Source: Cohnella sp. SGD-V74
GTDB taxonomy: Bacteria > Bacillota > Bacilli > Paenibacillales > Paenibacillaceae
Length of the DNA: 64,000 bases
Direction of reading: 5' to 3'
Assembly: GCF_003001675.1 (NCBI RefSeq)
Contig: NZ_PVYW01000008.1
Span: forward strand, 62,001-126,000
In this document: in pieces, positions 7,724 through 16,886 of the stretch
Layout of the letters: each line of letters starts with the position of its first letter
Numbering within the stretch: the first letter of the stretch is position 1
The notes under the pieces: model-generated
Seen by the model: only the letters and a program-made list of their open reading frames with translations
Told to the model about the DNA's origin: nothing
Databases searched by the model: none
Made by a program: the position numbers and the translations under genes

Positions 7724-9709
7724 ATGCGGAATGTCGGGATATTCGCTCACGTCGACGCGGGTAAAACGACGACGACGGAGCAGATGCTGTATCGGAGCGG
7801 ACGAATTCGCTCCTTGGGCAGCGTAGACGACGGGACGGCGCAGACGGATTGGCTGGAAGTCGAACGGACGAGAGGGATCTCAGTTCGTTCCGCCGTTACG
7901 AGATTCGAATGGAAGGGCGTTCGGATCAACTTGGTAGATACGCCCGGGCACGTCGACTTCCTGTCCGAGGTGGAGAGGTCGTTGCGGGTCATGGACGGGG
8001 CCGTTCTGATCGTATCGTCCGTAGAAGGCGTGCAGGCTCAGACAGAGGTTATCTGGCAGGCGCTTCGGGATTTGGGGATTCCTACGCTGCTGTATATGAA
8101 CAAGCTGGATCGCACAGGAGCGGAACCCGAGCGTGTGCTGGGAGAGATTCACCGGCTGCTGTCCGCGAACGCGGTTCCGGTGCAGAGCTGCGGCGATGTC
8201 GAGGGAGCCTTCTCCGGACCGATCGAGCTGCTGCAAGTCGGAGAAGAGGCCAGAGCTGCTTGGTCGGAGCAGGCGCGCGCTGACCGAGAAAGATTGGCGG
8301 AGAAGATCGCGGAGCGGGACGATGCGCTGCTGGAAAGGTATTTCGAGCGGGGAAGCCTGGACGATTCCGAGCTGATTCCGGCGTTGCAGGACGGGGTTCG
8401 GCGCTGCGAGCTGTTTCCCGTCCTGTACGGGGCATCCAATCGCGGCATTGGCGTTGACGCGCTTATGGACGCGATCGTCGGACTGCTGCCCCCTCCGGAG
8501 GGCAATGAAGAGAAGCCGTTGTCCGGCGTCGTGTTTAAGCTGGACAAGGACCCGACGATGGGAAGGCTCGCCTACGTTCGCTTGTACGGGGGCGTCCTGC
8601 GCAACCGGGATACGGTACGCAATCATTCTTTGAATATCGAAGAGAAAGTGACGCAGATTCGCAAAATGGACGGGCAGCGCAGCGAGGACGTCGGTATTCT
8701 GAAGGCCGGGGATATTGCCGTTGTCTGCGGATGGAGCCGGGTGAGAATCGGCGATATTATCGGCGTGAGCGAAGGCGTGCCGGGGGTGCGGCGGTTGGCC
8801 GAACCTCTGCTAACCGTGCAGGCGCATTGGCGCAGCGAAGCGGAGTATCCCGCCGTCGTTGCCGCGTTGCAGGAACTGGCAGACGAAGATCCGTACCTCG
8901 ACGTGCAGTGGCTGCAGGAAGACCGCGAGCTTCACCTGCGCGTCATGGGGCCGATTCAGGTTGAAGTGCTGGGGCAGATGCTGTTAAGCCGGTACGGGCT
9001 TGAAGTTAATTTCGGAGAGCCTTCGGTCATCTACAAGGAGACGCCGGCGCAGAAGGGAGAAGGCTTCGTCGCGTATACGATGCCGAAACCATGCTGGGCG
9101 ATTCTCCGCTTCGTCATCGAGCCGGGAGAGCGGGGAAGCGGACTGGAGTACCGGTCGATCGTCCGTCCGGAGAGGCTGCTGGACAGCTATCAGAACGAGG
9201 TGGCCAGACGCGTGCCGGAGGCGCTTGAGCAAGGCTTGAAAGGCTGGCCGGTTACCGATTTGAAGGTGACGCTGATCGAGGGAGAGCACCATGTCTGGCA
9301 TACGCATCCGCTCGACTTCGTCGTGGCGACGCCGATGGGCATAATGGACGGACTGGTGAATACGGGGACGATTCTGCTGGAGCCGATGCTGCGCTTCCGG
9401 CTGTCGACGCCGGAGGAGTTCGGCGGCAAGCTGATGAGCGAGCTGTCCGTCATGCGCGGGGAGTTCGACATGCCGGTCGTTCGCCAAGGCCGCATGGAGC
9501 TGGAAGGGAGGCTTCCTGTCGCCACTTCTCTGGATTTTCCGGCCCGTCTGGGGTCGATGACCAAAGGAAGAGGGACGCTGACGACCTACTTCGACGGCTA
9601 TCAGGAATGTCCTCGCGACGTGAACGCGGAGAGGAGTAGACGCGGCGTTAATCCGCTTGACACGTCCAAGTATATTTTGGCGACCCGCAACGCTCTGTCG
9701 ATCGGGTGA
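7724..9709 (+). CDS. TetM/TetO-type ribosomal protection GTPase (EF-G superfamily)
   Basis: A 661-residue translational GTPase. The start at 7724 has a TTTGGAGGG site just upstream. G1 is AHVDAGKTTTTEQ (about 8-20), switch II is DTPGHVDF, and G4 is NKLD. Domains II, III, IV and the C-terminal V follow in the TetM order, and the tail keeps the family's R-x-x-N-x-x-D-x-x-K pattern. Such proteins bind the ribosome and release tetracycline. The sequence differs from classical TetM in domain IV, and the gene sits among chromosomal genes with ordinary GC, so it looks like an intrinsic paralogue, not a recently acquired determinant. Whether it gives resistance cannot be told from the sequence. Confidence 0.87.
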   Translation: MRNVGIFAHVDAGKTTTTEQMLYRSGRIRSLGSVDDGTAQTDWLEVERTRGISVRSAVTRFEWKGVRINLVDTPGHVDFLSEVERSLRVMDGAVLIVSSVEGVQAQTEVIWQALRDLGIPTLLYMNKLDRTGAEPERVLGEIHRLLSANAVPVQSCGDVEGAFSGPIELLQVGEEARAAWSEQARADRERLAEKIAERDDALLERYFERGSLDDSELIPALQDGVRRCELFPVLYGASNRGIGVDALMDAIVGLLPPPEGNEEKPLSGVVFKLDKDPTMGRLAYVRLYGGVLRNRDTVRNHSLNIEEKVTQIRKMDGQRSEDVGILKAGDIAVVCGWSRVRIGDIIGVSEGVPGVRRLAEPLLTVQAHWRSEAEYPAVVAALQELADEDPYLDVQWLQEDRELHLRVMGPIQVEVLGQMLLSRYGLEVNFGEPSVIYKETPAQKGEGFVAYTMPKPCWAILRFVIEPGERGSGLEYRSIVRPERLLDSYQNEVARRVPEALEQGLKGWPVTDLKVTLIEGEHHVWHTHPLDFVVATPMGIMDGLVNTGTILLEPMLRFRLSTPEEFGGKLMSELSVMRGEFDMPVVRQGRMELEGRLPVATSLDFPARLGSMTKGRGTLTTYFDGYQECPRDVNAERSRRGVNPLDTSKYILATRNALSIG

Positions 9710-9726
9710 TTCGGGCGACTAAGAGA

Positions 9727-9790
9727 AAAAGGCTGTTCCGAGCAGCAAGGCCGTAAAGATTGACGGCTTCGCTGCTCGGAACAGCCTTTT
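9727..9790. terminator. Bidirectional terminator between convergent genes
   Basis: A perfect 20-bp inverted repeat (9727-9746 against 9771-9790; arms AAAAGGCTGTTCCGAGCAGC and its complement) has a second small stem inside. It carries A-tract and T-tract ends on both strands. It serves the GTPase gene from the left and the HAD gene from the right. Confidence 0.9.
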
Positions 9791-9794
9791 CGTT

Positions 9795-10598
9795 TTATGC
9801 GTTCAGTACGAATTTCTCGATAACATGCTTGACGCCGTCCTCGTTGTTGGACAGCGTGACGTAATCGGCGACTGCCTTGAGCGCCGGGACCGCGTTGGAC
9901 ATCGCGACGCCGAGACCGGCCGCTTCGACCATCTCGTGGTCGTTCATCGCGTCGCCCATGGCGATCGTCTCTTCGATCGGAATGCCGTAATGGGCGGCGA
10001 GGAAGCGCAGCGCATGCCCTTTGGTGCCTTCCGGGTGCAGGAACTCCAAGTAGTTCGGCTTGGACTTGGTCAGATGCACCTGCGACCCGAAACGGGCTTT
10101 CAACTCAGGCAGCAGCGCGTCCAGCTTCGCGGGCTCGTCGATGATGAGCAGCTTCGTCTGCTTCGGATGTTCGATAATGCGCTTAAAGTCCGTTTCTACA
10201 AAATAAGGGATCTTGGATTGCTTGACGTAGCCTTTGACCTTGTCGTTGTCTTCGGGTACGTACAGCTTGTCGTCGATGTAGCTCTGCAGGTGCAGGCCGT
10301 TGGCGAGGCAGTATTCGTACAGTTCGCTCGCGACTTCTACCGGAATGGAGCGCTCGTAGAGCACCTCTTCGTCCAGCAGATTTTTGATCAGCGAGCCTTG
10401 GTAGGTGATGATAGGAACGTTCAGTCCGACTTGGCGGGCGATTTTCTGCGCGGAATCGAACATGCGTCCCGTCGCGATGGTAATATGGACTCCCCGGGCG
10501 ATCGCGTCGTTCATCGCTTGGCGCGTTCCTTCCGTCACCGTCAATTCGTCCGTTAACAGCGTGTCGTCAAGATCCATGGCTATGAGGCGGTATGGCAT
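9795..10598 (-). CDS. Cof-type HAD-IIB family phosphatase
   Basis: A 267-residue cytoplasmic hydrolase. The start at 10598 (MPYRLIAMDLDDTLLTD) has a GAGGGAG site; upstream in-frame codons lack one. Motif I is DLDDTLLTD with nucleophile D9 and acid D11, motif II is ATGR, motif III the lysine in LTKSKPNYLEF, and motif IV GDAMNDHEM. The cap is of the C2B type, as in YidA. Substrates are probably sugar phosphates or flavin-type phosphates; the exact one is unknown. The gene is divergent from the adjacent oxidoreductase gene across a 119-base shared promoter region. Confidence 0.9.
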   Translation of the reverse strand: MPYRLIAMDLDDTLLTDELTVTEGTRQAMNDAIARGVHITIATGRMFDSAQKIARQVGLNVPIITYQGSLIKNLLDEEVLYERSIPVEVASELYEYCLANGLHLQSYIDDKLYVPEDNDKVKGYVKQSKIPYFVETDFKRIIEHPKQTKLLIIDEPAKLDALLPELKARFGSQVHLTKSKPNYLEFLHPEGTKGHALRFLAAHYGIPIEETIAMGDAMNDHEMVEAAGLGVAMSNAVPALKAVADYVTLSNNEDGVKHVIEKFVLNA

Positions 10599-10651
10599 CT
10601 TTCTCTCCCTCTCTGTCTCGTTGGTATCGTCCCATTGTAACCCAAATCGGC

Positions 10652-10682
10652 TTAATCGAAAAGTCGATAGGCATGGTATAAT
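10652..10682 (+). promoter_or_regulatory. Promoter of the Gfo/Idh/MocA oxidoreductase gene
   Basis: A consensus TATAAT (10677-10682) lies 35 bases before the start codon. The best -35 is TTAATC (10652-10657) with a 19-base spacer, so the promoter is probably weak or activated. Confidence 0.5.
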
Positions 10683-10717
10683 GATGGGGACTATCGGAGA
10701 TGAGAGGGGATTCGGCA

Positions 10718-11710
10718 ATGAAACGTTTGCGTTGGGGAATACTCGGCTGCGCCGCGATCGCGGACCGCGCTGTCATACCGGCCATTCTGGCGTCGGAGAC
10801 AGGGGAGCTCGTCGGCATTGCCAGCAGAAACGAGGAGAAAGCAAAGGCGAAGGCGGAGGAGTTCGGCATTCCGAAGCACTACGGAAGCTACGAGGCGCTG
10901 CTGGCGGACCCGGAGATCGATGCCGTGTACATCCCGCTTCCGAACCATCTTCACAAGGAGTGGACGATCGCGGCGGCGAAAGCCGGCAAACATATTCTGT
11001 GCGAGAAGCCTCTTGCGATGAATGCGGCGGAAGCGCAGGAGATGGTCGACGCGTGCAAGGAAGCGGGCGTGCATCTGGCCGAAGCCTTCATGTATCGGCA
11101 CCATCCGCGTATCGCCAGGGTGAAGGAGATTATCGCCAGCGGGGAGATCGGCGCTCTGAGGGCGATTCGAGGAGTATTTACATACAATGGAGCCGCGAAT
11201 AAAACGGATATTAGGCAAGTGAAGGAATGGGGAGGCGGCGGTCTGTACGACGTCGGCGTATATCCGCTCAGCGCGGCCCGTTGGATTGCGGGAGCCGAGC
11301 CGGAAGCGGCGACGGTTCACGCGCTGTTCTCGCCGGAGCACGACGATGTGGATATGATGGCCTCCGGTCTGGTAGAGTTCGAAGGCGGAGTGGCGCTGAC
11401 GTTCGACTGCGGCATGTGGGCGACGTTCCGCAACGAGCTGGAGATCGTCGGCACGGAGGGCACGATCGTGCTGAAGCCGTCGTTCCTGCCGAACAAGGAG
11501 AACGACGTGATCGTCGTGCAAGCCGGCGGGGAAACCCGAACGGAAGGCCCTTACGGCGTGGACGCTTACGTGGCGCAATCCGATCAGTTCGCCCGCGTCG
11601 TCTGGGGAGAGGAAGCTCCTCTGTATCCGGCCCAGGACGCCGTCGCCAATATGAAGCTGATCGACGCTTGCCTGGAGTCCGCACGCACTCGCCGCCGGGT
11701 TGAACTGTAA
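10718..11710 (+). CDS. Gfo/Idh/MocA family NAD(P)-dependent oxidoreductase
   Basis: A 330-residue sugar-dehydrogenase-type enzyme with an N-terminal Rossmann fold (GILGCAAIADRAVIPA at about 8-23) and the CEKPLAMN motif near 93, which carries the catalytic lysine. The C-terminal GFO_IDH_MocA beta-sheet domain follows (YDVGVYPLSAARW). The start at 10718 has a GAGAGGGG site. Family members oxidise or reduce sugar hydroxyls, often inositol, scyllo-inositol or glucose-fructose. The gene stands alone, away from the sugar cluster, so no substrate can be named. Confidence 0.9.
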   Translation: MKRLRWGILGCAAIADRAVIPAILASETGELVGIASRNEEKAKAKAEEFGIPKHYGSYEALLADPEIDAVYIPLPNHLHKEWTIAAAKAGKHILCEKPLAMNAAEAQEMVDACKEAGVHLAEAFMYRHHPRIARVKEIIASGEIGALRAIRGVFTYNGAANKTDIRQVKEWGGGGLYDVGVYPLSAARWIAGAEPEAATVHALFSPEHDDVDMMASGLVEFEGGVALTFDCGMWATFRNELEIVGTEGTIVLKPSFLPNKENDVIVVQAGGETRTEGPYGVDAYVAQSDQFARVVWGEEAPLYPAQDAVANMKLIDACLESARTRRRVEL

Positions 11711-11738
11711 CGGGTTAGAAAGCAAACGGCCGCTACGC

Positions 11739-11779
11739 AAAGCTCCCCCTTCCGATCCTGGGATCGGGAGGGGGAGCTT
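11739..11779. terminator. Strong hairpin between convergent genes
   Basis: AAGCTCCCCC plus CCGATCC on the left pair with GGATCGG and GGGGGAGCTT on the right across a two-base loop. No long T-tract follows on either strand, so it may end transcription weakly in both directions. Confidence 0.6.
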
Positions 11780-11800
11780 GTGGTGTGCCGCGACGGCTCG

Positions 11801-13678
11801 TTACTCGGAAACAGGCGGAGTATAGGTGACTGTGTAGGTTGTTTTCGTCAGCTTTCCGTATTTGTTGCTGACGACGATGTTGAACGTATTTACGCCGGGA
11901 GTCAGCTTAACGTTCGTCATGCTGGAGCTGATCAACTGGTCGTTAACGTAAACTATCGGGCTCCGGTCGTTCTCGTCGCTGACGGTCCAGGTCAACGTAA
12001 TCGTCTGGGAGGTCGTGGACTCCGGCGCGTATCCCAGGGTGAACTGAGGTGCCGCCGGATCGAAAGTGACATTAAAGCTTTGCTCCGAAGACTCGCTGTT
12101 GGAATTGACCGCTTTGATGTGGATCGAATTCGGCCCAGGGGTAAGCTTGATCGATGTGCTGTTGCCGGAGATCAACTGGTTGTTGACGTACACCTGTACC
12201 CGATTATAGTTCGGGTCGGTTACCGTCCAGTTCAGCGTCAGCGATTCCTTGCCCGTCGTTTCCGGGATTGGAGCGACCGTCAAGACCGGTCCGCTGTTTT
12301 CCATCCGAACCTCGAACGTTTTCTCCGTTATTTTGCCATGTTTGTTCATCGCTTTGACGGTAATGGTATTCGGTCCCGGTCTGAGCGATAATGTCATGCT
12401 GGTACTGCCGCCGGCAGCCTCTCCGTTGACGAATACTTTCGGCGAGTAGTCGTTTTTGTCGCTGACCGTCCAACTGATCTTGAGCGTGTCCCGGTTGGTC
12501 GTCTGGGGGACGTTATGCACTTCCAATACGGGGCCGCCCCCTTGGAAAACGACGGTTTTGACGACTTTAGCCCATTGACCGTAGCTGTTTTCTGCCACGA
12601 CGATAACTTCATTGCTGCCATCCTTTAAGGAGATCCTGGCGGAGGTTGCGGAATAGTGCTGGAGCTCGCCGTTGACGGATACTTTCGGATTGGGATCGTT
12701 CTCGTCTTTGACTTTCCATCTCACTTCGATTTCCTGCTTGTCGGTGATTTCCGGAATGCCGCTGACCTCCAAGGCAGGGGCGCCTTTCGCGAAAGTCACC
12801 TTCTTCGTTACGGACTGGGTTTTGCCGCCCGGTATTCTCGCTGACACCGTGTAGGTGTAAGTTCCCTCTTCCTTCAGACGGAAACCGACGCGGAATTGCC
12901 CCTGAACGACTTCGGCCTGCTCGTTGTTGATGAACACCTGGGCTCCCTTGGTCACATCTCCCGTTATATAGAACGTCGGAGTGGAGACCGTCTCGGGCGC
13001 TTCGACGTTCAGAATAAGCGATTGATCGGCGTCGGCCGCCGCTCCCTTGATCGCCCGGTACAGCAGCGTCGTAGCTTCTGCGCGTGTAACGGGCTTGTCC
13101 GGAGCCAAGGAATTTTCTCCGTAGCCGGTAATCAGCTTCTTCTCGACAGCCAAGGCAAAGTAAGTTTTCATATTCGGAGAAACGCTTGCGGTGTCGTCGT
13201 ACCACATCAGAATATTCTCGTTTTCCAGATCGTCGGGCTGATAACCGAGCGTCTTCACCAACGCTACCGCCACATCTTCGCGCGTGGCCGATCCAGTCGG
13301 ATCGAAGAAGGCTTTGCCCGATGGCGGGTAATAGCCCGTCAAGTATTCCTTGGCGGCCTCGATGGCCACGAACGACCAGCGCGACGAGGAGACATCGACG
13401 AACGAAGGTTTCTGGTCCTCGGAGGGCAGTTCCAGATAGAACGCCCGGGTGATCAGTGTCGCGAATTCCTCGCGTGTCACTTCCTTGTTCGGTTTAAAGG
13501 TTTTGTCGGAATAACCCGCGACGATTCCCAACCGAGCCATGCTGTTGATTTCTTCCTTGGCCCAGTGCGTGCCGCTTACGTCCTGGAAGTCGGACGAGCT
13601 GTCCGCATAGGCCATGAACGGATATGCAAGTACGATGGCAAGCAAGAGACCTGAAGCGGCCCACAGCTTTTTGATCAT
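11801..13678 (-). CDS. Secreted SLH-domain surface protein with five Ig-like repeats
   Basis: A 625-residue protein behind an AGGAGA site. A signal peptide (1-25, cleavage after AYA) is followed by three S-layer homology domains (about 28-90, 91-155, 156-215), each with a T-R-E/A-E-type motif (VTREEFA, ATREDVA, VTRAEAT). These bind pyruvylated cell-wall polymer. Then come five related beta-sandwich repeats of ~80 residues (from ~225 to the end), with recurring ETT...LTWTVSDENDxxPxVYVN and PGxNTxxxxxxNKYGK motifs. The protein is a cell-wall-bound adhesin or spacer without a visible catalytic domain. It is monocistronic. Confidence 0.92.
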   Translation of the reverse strand: MIKKLWAASGLLLAIVLAYPFMAYADSSSDFQDVSGTHWAKEEINSMARLGIVAGYSDKTFKPNKEVTREEFATLITRAFYLELPSEDQKPSFVDVSSSRWSFVAIEAAKEYLTGYYPPSGKAFFDPTGSATREDVAVALVKTLGYQPDDLENENILMWYDDTASVSPNMKTYFALAVEKKLITGYGENSLAPDKPVTRAEATTLLYRAIKGAAADADQSLILNVEAPETVSTPTFYITGDVTKGAQVFINNEQAEVVQGQFRVGFRLKEEGTYTYTVSARIPGGKTQSVTKKVTFAKGAPALEVSGIPEITDKQEIEVRWKVKDENDPNPKVSVNGELQHYSATSARISLKDGSNEVIVVAENSYGQWAKVVKTVVFQGGGPVLEVHNVPQTTNRDTLKISWTVSDKNDYSPKVFVNGEAAGGSTSMTLSLRPGPNTITVKAMNKHGKITEKTFEVRMENSGPVLTVAPIPETTGKESLTLNWTVTDPNYNRVQVYVNNQLISGNSTSIKLTPGPNSIHIKAVNSNSESSEQSFNVTFDPAAPQFTLGYAPESTTSQTITLTWTVSDENDRSPIVYVNDQLISSSMTNVKLTPGVNTFNIVVSNKYGKLTKTTYTVTYTPPVSE

Positions 13679-13825
13679 AGTTCTACTCTCCTAATCGAAA
13701 ATAAGAATAAAACTACTATAGCAGATGGCGTTTGGAGAAGACTGTCGAAGTTTGTCGAGGTGTGCGAGTTAGCGTTTGGCGTTCTGTTGAGGTCCGGGTT
13801 TTACAGCGCGGCTGGATCGCATTCA

Positions 13826-14692
13826 TCAACGGACTTGCACAACAAATGGAACGGTAGTGAGTTTACCCTCGTACTGAAATTGGCCCCAAATCTTATAGAT
13901 CCCCGCCTCGGGAAATACAGTGTGAAACATAACATTGCTTCCCGAGCTCATCTCTTCCGCAGCGTGCACGTGAACATACACGTCAGCCGAGCTATTCAGA
14001 ATAACGCTATGCCCGGAAGCTCCCAGGTAGGTTTCGAGCCTTCCAACCGGCTGTAGAGTTTCGGCATCGGAGACTTGGAATAGGAGCATAACCATTTCTC
14101 CGGCAATGATGTTATCAAGGCCCGGGCTGGCGGTTAGAGAAATATGGAGATCGTCCATTCTTTGGCTGTATGAGTCATCGGGGAGCGTTTCTGCCTTTGG
14201 AGGCATTTCTCCAGCTACTGTGATCCATTGTCTATGGACGGTCATGTCCTGATGTTCAGGTATAAATTCGCTAATTAGAAGATACGGACCGGCATGGGGG
14301 AATGAAATTCGGACGGTAAAGACACCTTCCCCCACATATTCCGGATGGACATGCATGAACGTACCAAGATCCTTGCTTACCACGATCAGATGCATTAACT
14401 TTGTTCGATCTTCAACAAACTTCTGTACAGGTATGCCGGAAGAATCGATTACTAACAGTCTGATGTCGACCTCCCCTTGTTCGAAGGACTTTCCAGCGGA
14501 TTCAGCTGCAATAACCCGATAACCTCTATCGGTTATATTTGTCATTTGATCCTGCTGGATCATGGCCAGCAGACCTCGTACAGGAGGACTCTTATCCACA
14601 TTGTCCCACTTGGTTGCGGAGCAACCCGTCATCAGGGCCAAACCGAGTATGAACGCCGCCATCTTTAGAGTGTTTTTGAGAAAAATGTTCAT
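13826..14692 (-). CDS. Lipoprotein with YtkA/FixH-like beta-sandwich domains
   Basis: A 288-residue protein. The start at 14692 gives a type II signal peptide with lipobox LMTGC at about residue 24; the longer open frame upstream is the shadow of the neighbouring gene. Two YtkA-like (FixH-related) domains appear in tandem, each with a His-rich turn: HLIVVSKDLGTFMHVHPE near 100, and GHSVILNSSADVYVHVHAAEE near 235. These turns could bind metal (copper is a guess). The start overlaps the stop of the membrane-protein gene by four bases, so the two are translationally coupled and probably work together outside the cell. Both are more AT-rich than the core genes. Confidence 0.75.
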   Translation of the reverse strand: MNIFLKNTLKMAAFILGLALMTGCSATKWDNVDKSPPVRGLLAMIQQDQMTNITDRGYRVIAAESAGKSFEQGEVDIRLLVIDSSGIPVQKFVEDRTKLMHLIVVSKDLGTFMHVHPEYVGEGVFTVRISFPHAGPYLLISEFIPEHQDMTVHRQWITVAGEMPPKAETLPDDSYSQRMDDLHISLTASPGLDNIIAGEMVMLLFQVSDAETLQPVGRLETYLGASGHSVILNSSADVYVHVHAAEEMSSGSNVMFHTVFPEAGIYKIWGQFQYEGKLTTVPFVVQVR

Positions 14693-15726
14693 TGGCTGCC
14701 TCGAGTAGGCGAGATAGCGAGGATGCTTAATGCGAGGGACAAAAGGGAAGCTTGAACAATGGAGCCCACCCATAATTCCGGAGCCCATCCAATCCCGCCT
14801 GACAATGCCATACTGAGAAAATAACTGCCCCACAGCGCCACGGGTACAGCTATCGCCAAAATTCGATAACCTCCCGTCGTGTTCCCTCCAAGTCGCAATT
14901 TTACATAGATTAAATCTGCAGCCAGTCCGCCTATAAGAGGGACGAGAATAGCCAAATACTGCTGGAATCCGTCCAGTACGCCCATAAGTACGCTTATAAA
15001 GGTAAAGAGAAAAGTAAATGAGCCAAAAGGAACCTGCCATCGCTTGAGCAGCAGGAATACCGGGAACATGAACAGCAAGGTGTTTAACAGAATGTAGGAT
15101 AGACCGCGAATCTCCAAATCTTCGATGACCCGTATACCGAAGAATGGATCGGTTCGGCTTTTATACCAATCGATGACGGCCGGGGTCGCCAAGTTATAGC
15201 GAAACATCCATACATACATCAGGAAAAAACTAACGACCCCTACGGTCAGGGCAGCAGAGAGAAGAATCGGGAAAAAGTGGCGCCAACCGGGTTGATCGGG
15301 AGAGAGTGCCCAGCCATACCGAAAGGGGCTGCTAATAATCAATAGCGTTCCCAGCATTAGCACGAGATGGGACGGGCTAAGGAGAGCGTCCAAATCTTGC
15401 TCTATGCCAAAGATCAGGTGCCAGGTCATATCGGCAATTCCGCCAAAAAGAAAAACCGCAACGCCTATCAAGCCAAGTCCGTATCCTGTCGGGATTGCTT
15501 GATGCCAGGTTCCCCCATTCCGTCTCTTGTTCACATAGATCAGTCCGACGATCCATAATGCCGAAGCCAAAAATCCGCTGTAAAGAATGGCGTGCCATGG
15601 TGTGAAAAAAGTTTCGGGAACCCGATGATTGTGCGCATATCCATCAACGAAAATGCCGACCACCAACCATGTACCCATAAGCATGGTAAGCATATGAACG
15701 CTAGTCTTAACCTTCATCGAGTCCAA
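14689..15726 (-). CDS. Polytopic membrane protein of unknown function, partner of the YtkA-like lipoprotein
   Basis: About 345 residues with roughly nine to ten hydrophobic helices. I place the start at a TTG (15726) because a GGGAGGGG site lies six bases upstream; an ATG at 15717 is the alternative. Several histidines and acids fall in or beside membrane segments (YAHNHRVPETFFTPWHA, DMTWHLIFGIEQDLDALLSPSH), which could form an intramembrane metal or proton site. I do not recognise a named family. It is first in a two-gene operon with the lipoprotein. A role in metal handling or as an envelope sensor is possible but unproven. Confidence 0.65.
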   Translation of the reverse strand: MDSMKVKTSVHMLTMLMGTWLVVGIFVDGYAHNHRVPETFFTPWHAILYSGFLASALWIVGLIYVNKRRNGGTWHQAIPTGYGLGLIGVAVFLFGGIADMTWHLIFGIEQDLDALLSPSHLVLMLGTLLIISSPFRYGWALSPDQPGWRHFFPILLSAALTVGVVSFFLMYVWMFRYNLATPAVIDWYKSRTDPFFGIRVIEDLEIRGLSYILLNTLLFMFPVFLLLKRWQVPFGSFTFLFTFISVLMGVLDGFQQYLAILVPLIGGLAADLIYVKLRLGGNTTGGYRILAIAVPVALWGSYFLSMALSGGIGWAPELWVGSIVQASLLSLALSILAISPTRGSQ

Positions 15727-15903
15727 TACTGACCCCTCCCTGGCAACGACACCTAACATCTGGTGAGCAATAATCGACTTATCTCACTGGATATTCGTTA
15801 AGTCGTCGAGTAGATTTGTATGGAGTGTATTGGCTGCGAGTTTACAAAAGGTTCGTAATAAGATTAGTCTTCTGCGGCGCAGGATCTGCGAGACGGCTTT
15901 GTT

Positions 15904-16350
15904 CTATTTTTCCACCGTGTCCAGCACGTCCTTAAGGATGGCCAGATTCGCATTGTAAGCGGAATTAATCCAATGTCCGGAGGCCACCTGGTAGACGCGA
16001 TTTTGTTTGACGGCCGACAGATTGTTCCATAGAGGAAGCGAAGCGAGCAGTTCCCGCACCTGTTCGTCCGTCTGTCCTTCCGGCGTAATGACGAACAGCT
16101 TATCTGCGTCCAGTTCGGCCAATTTCTCTAAGCTTAATTGCGCGAAATTGTCCGGAACCGTCGTAGCGAGAGAATGCGGCCTCAGGCCAACTGCTCGAGA
16201 GGAAGGAAATGCGGGGTGACGATAATCAGATCGGGATCGTGGCCGAGAACGGCTTCCGGGGATAATCCGTTCATGAGATCGAGCTTCGGCAGATCCTTGA
16301 GCCAAGGCTCCAGATGGTCCTGCACGGTAGTACCCGCCGCGTATTTGGCT
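15904..16350 (-). pseudogene. Remnant of an iron-siderophore ABC transporter binding protein, truncated and frameshifted
   Basis: Reading leftward, 16350-16210 encodes an internal piece of a BtuF/FecB-like binding protein (LPKLDLMNGLSPEAVLGHDP then DLIIVTP), ending at a stop near 16204. The fold continues in another frame from about 16190 to 15904 (LATTVPDNFAQLSLEKL, DADKLFVITPEGQ, VYQVASGHWINSAYNAN), so there is a frameshift. The 5' part, with signal peptide and N-lobe, is absent. The coding match stops where the first degenerate CRISPR repeat begins (16341-16351). The gene is dead. An insertion or deletion event joined it to the distal end of the array. Confidence 0.8.
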
Positions 16351-16571
16351 ACGCTCCCGCGAAGGGAGCGACTTTAAGCAGATGGTGGAGGACAAGCTTA
16401 ATCCGCCGTTTCAATCCACGCTCCCGCGAAGGGAGCGACTGTCAAAGACCGCGCCGTTCGCGCTTTTACGGATGTTTCAATCCACGCTCCCGCGAAGGGA
16501 GCGACCTCGAAAACAAGCTGCAAGAGGCCAAGGACACCGGTTTCAATCCACGCTCCCGCGAAGGGAGCGAC
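16341..16571 (-). CRISPR. CRISPR array 1: four repeats, three spacers (type I-C-like repeat)
   Basis: Repeats of 32 bases lie at 16341-16372 (first ten bases degenerate), 16408-16439, 16474-16505 and 16540-16571. On the plus strand they begin GTTTCAATCCACGCTCCC and end GGGAGCGAC, a hairpin-forming type I-C-like repeat. Spacers are 35, 34 and 34 bases. By the usual type I-C orientation (repeat ending ATTGAAAC before the spacer), transcription is on the minus strand from the leader at right. The degenerate repeat is therefore at the old, leader-distal end, as expected. No cas gene is nearby. Confidence 0.95.
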
Positions 16572-16740
16572 AGCGAGCCTATTGAGCCCTTGCGTGGCAA
16601 GGGATTTGAGGCTCAAAAGTGCGAATCGGTATTTTTAGAGTAGAAAAGCAGGCTCAAAAATGACGTGAAAAGCCGGGAGCCCTTGTGCAGCAAGAGGTGC
16701 GAATCTCCCGGGAAAATCATGTGAGCTTGGGGTTCGCACC
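16572..16740 (-). promoter_or_regulatory. CRISPR leader of array 1
   Basis: 169 bases abut the last repeat and recur almost unchanged after array 2 (19865-20033) and, more diverged, after array 3 (61204-61371). Conserved blocks are AGCCCTTG near the array, CGAATCGGTATTTTT in the middle, and TGTGAGCTTGGGGTTCGCAC at the far end. Position beside the newest repeat and conservation across three loci identify it as the leader that holds the promoter and integration signals. Confidence 0.85.
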
Positions 16741-16886
16741 ACATAGTTTCAGTATAATTCAGTGAGCGGTATTTTTCCAAAGCATAAAAGCTATCTATTC
16801 GTCATTCTTGAACAATTAACCCCACTATTGGTTTGCGATATGGCTTGAGTTATACTAATTGTAATGAAAAAAAGGCGGTGTGCAGA

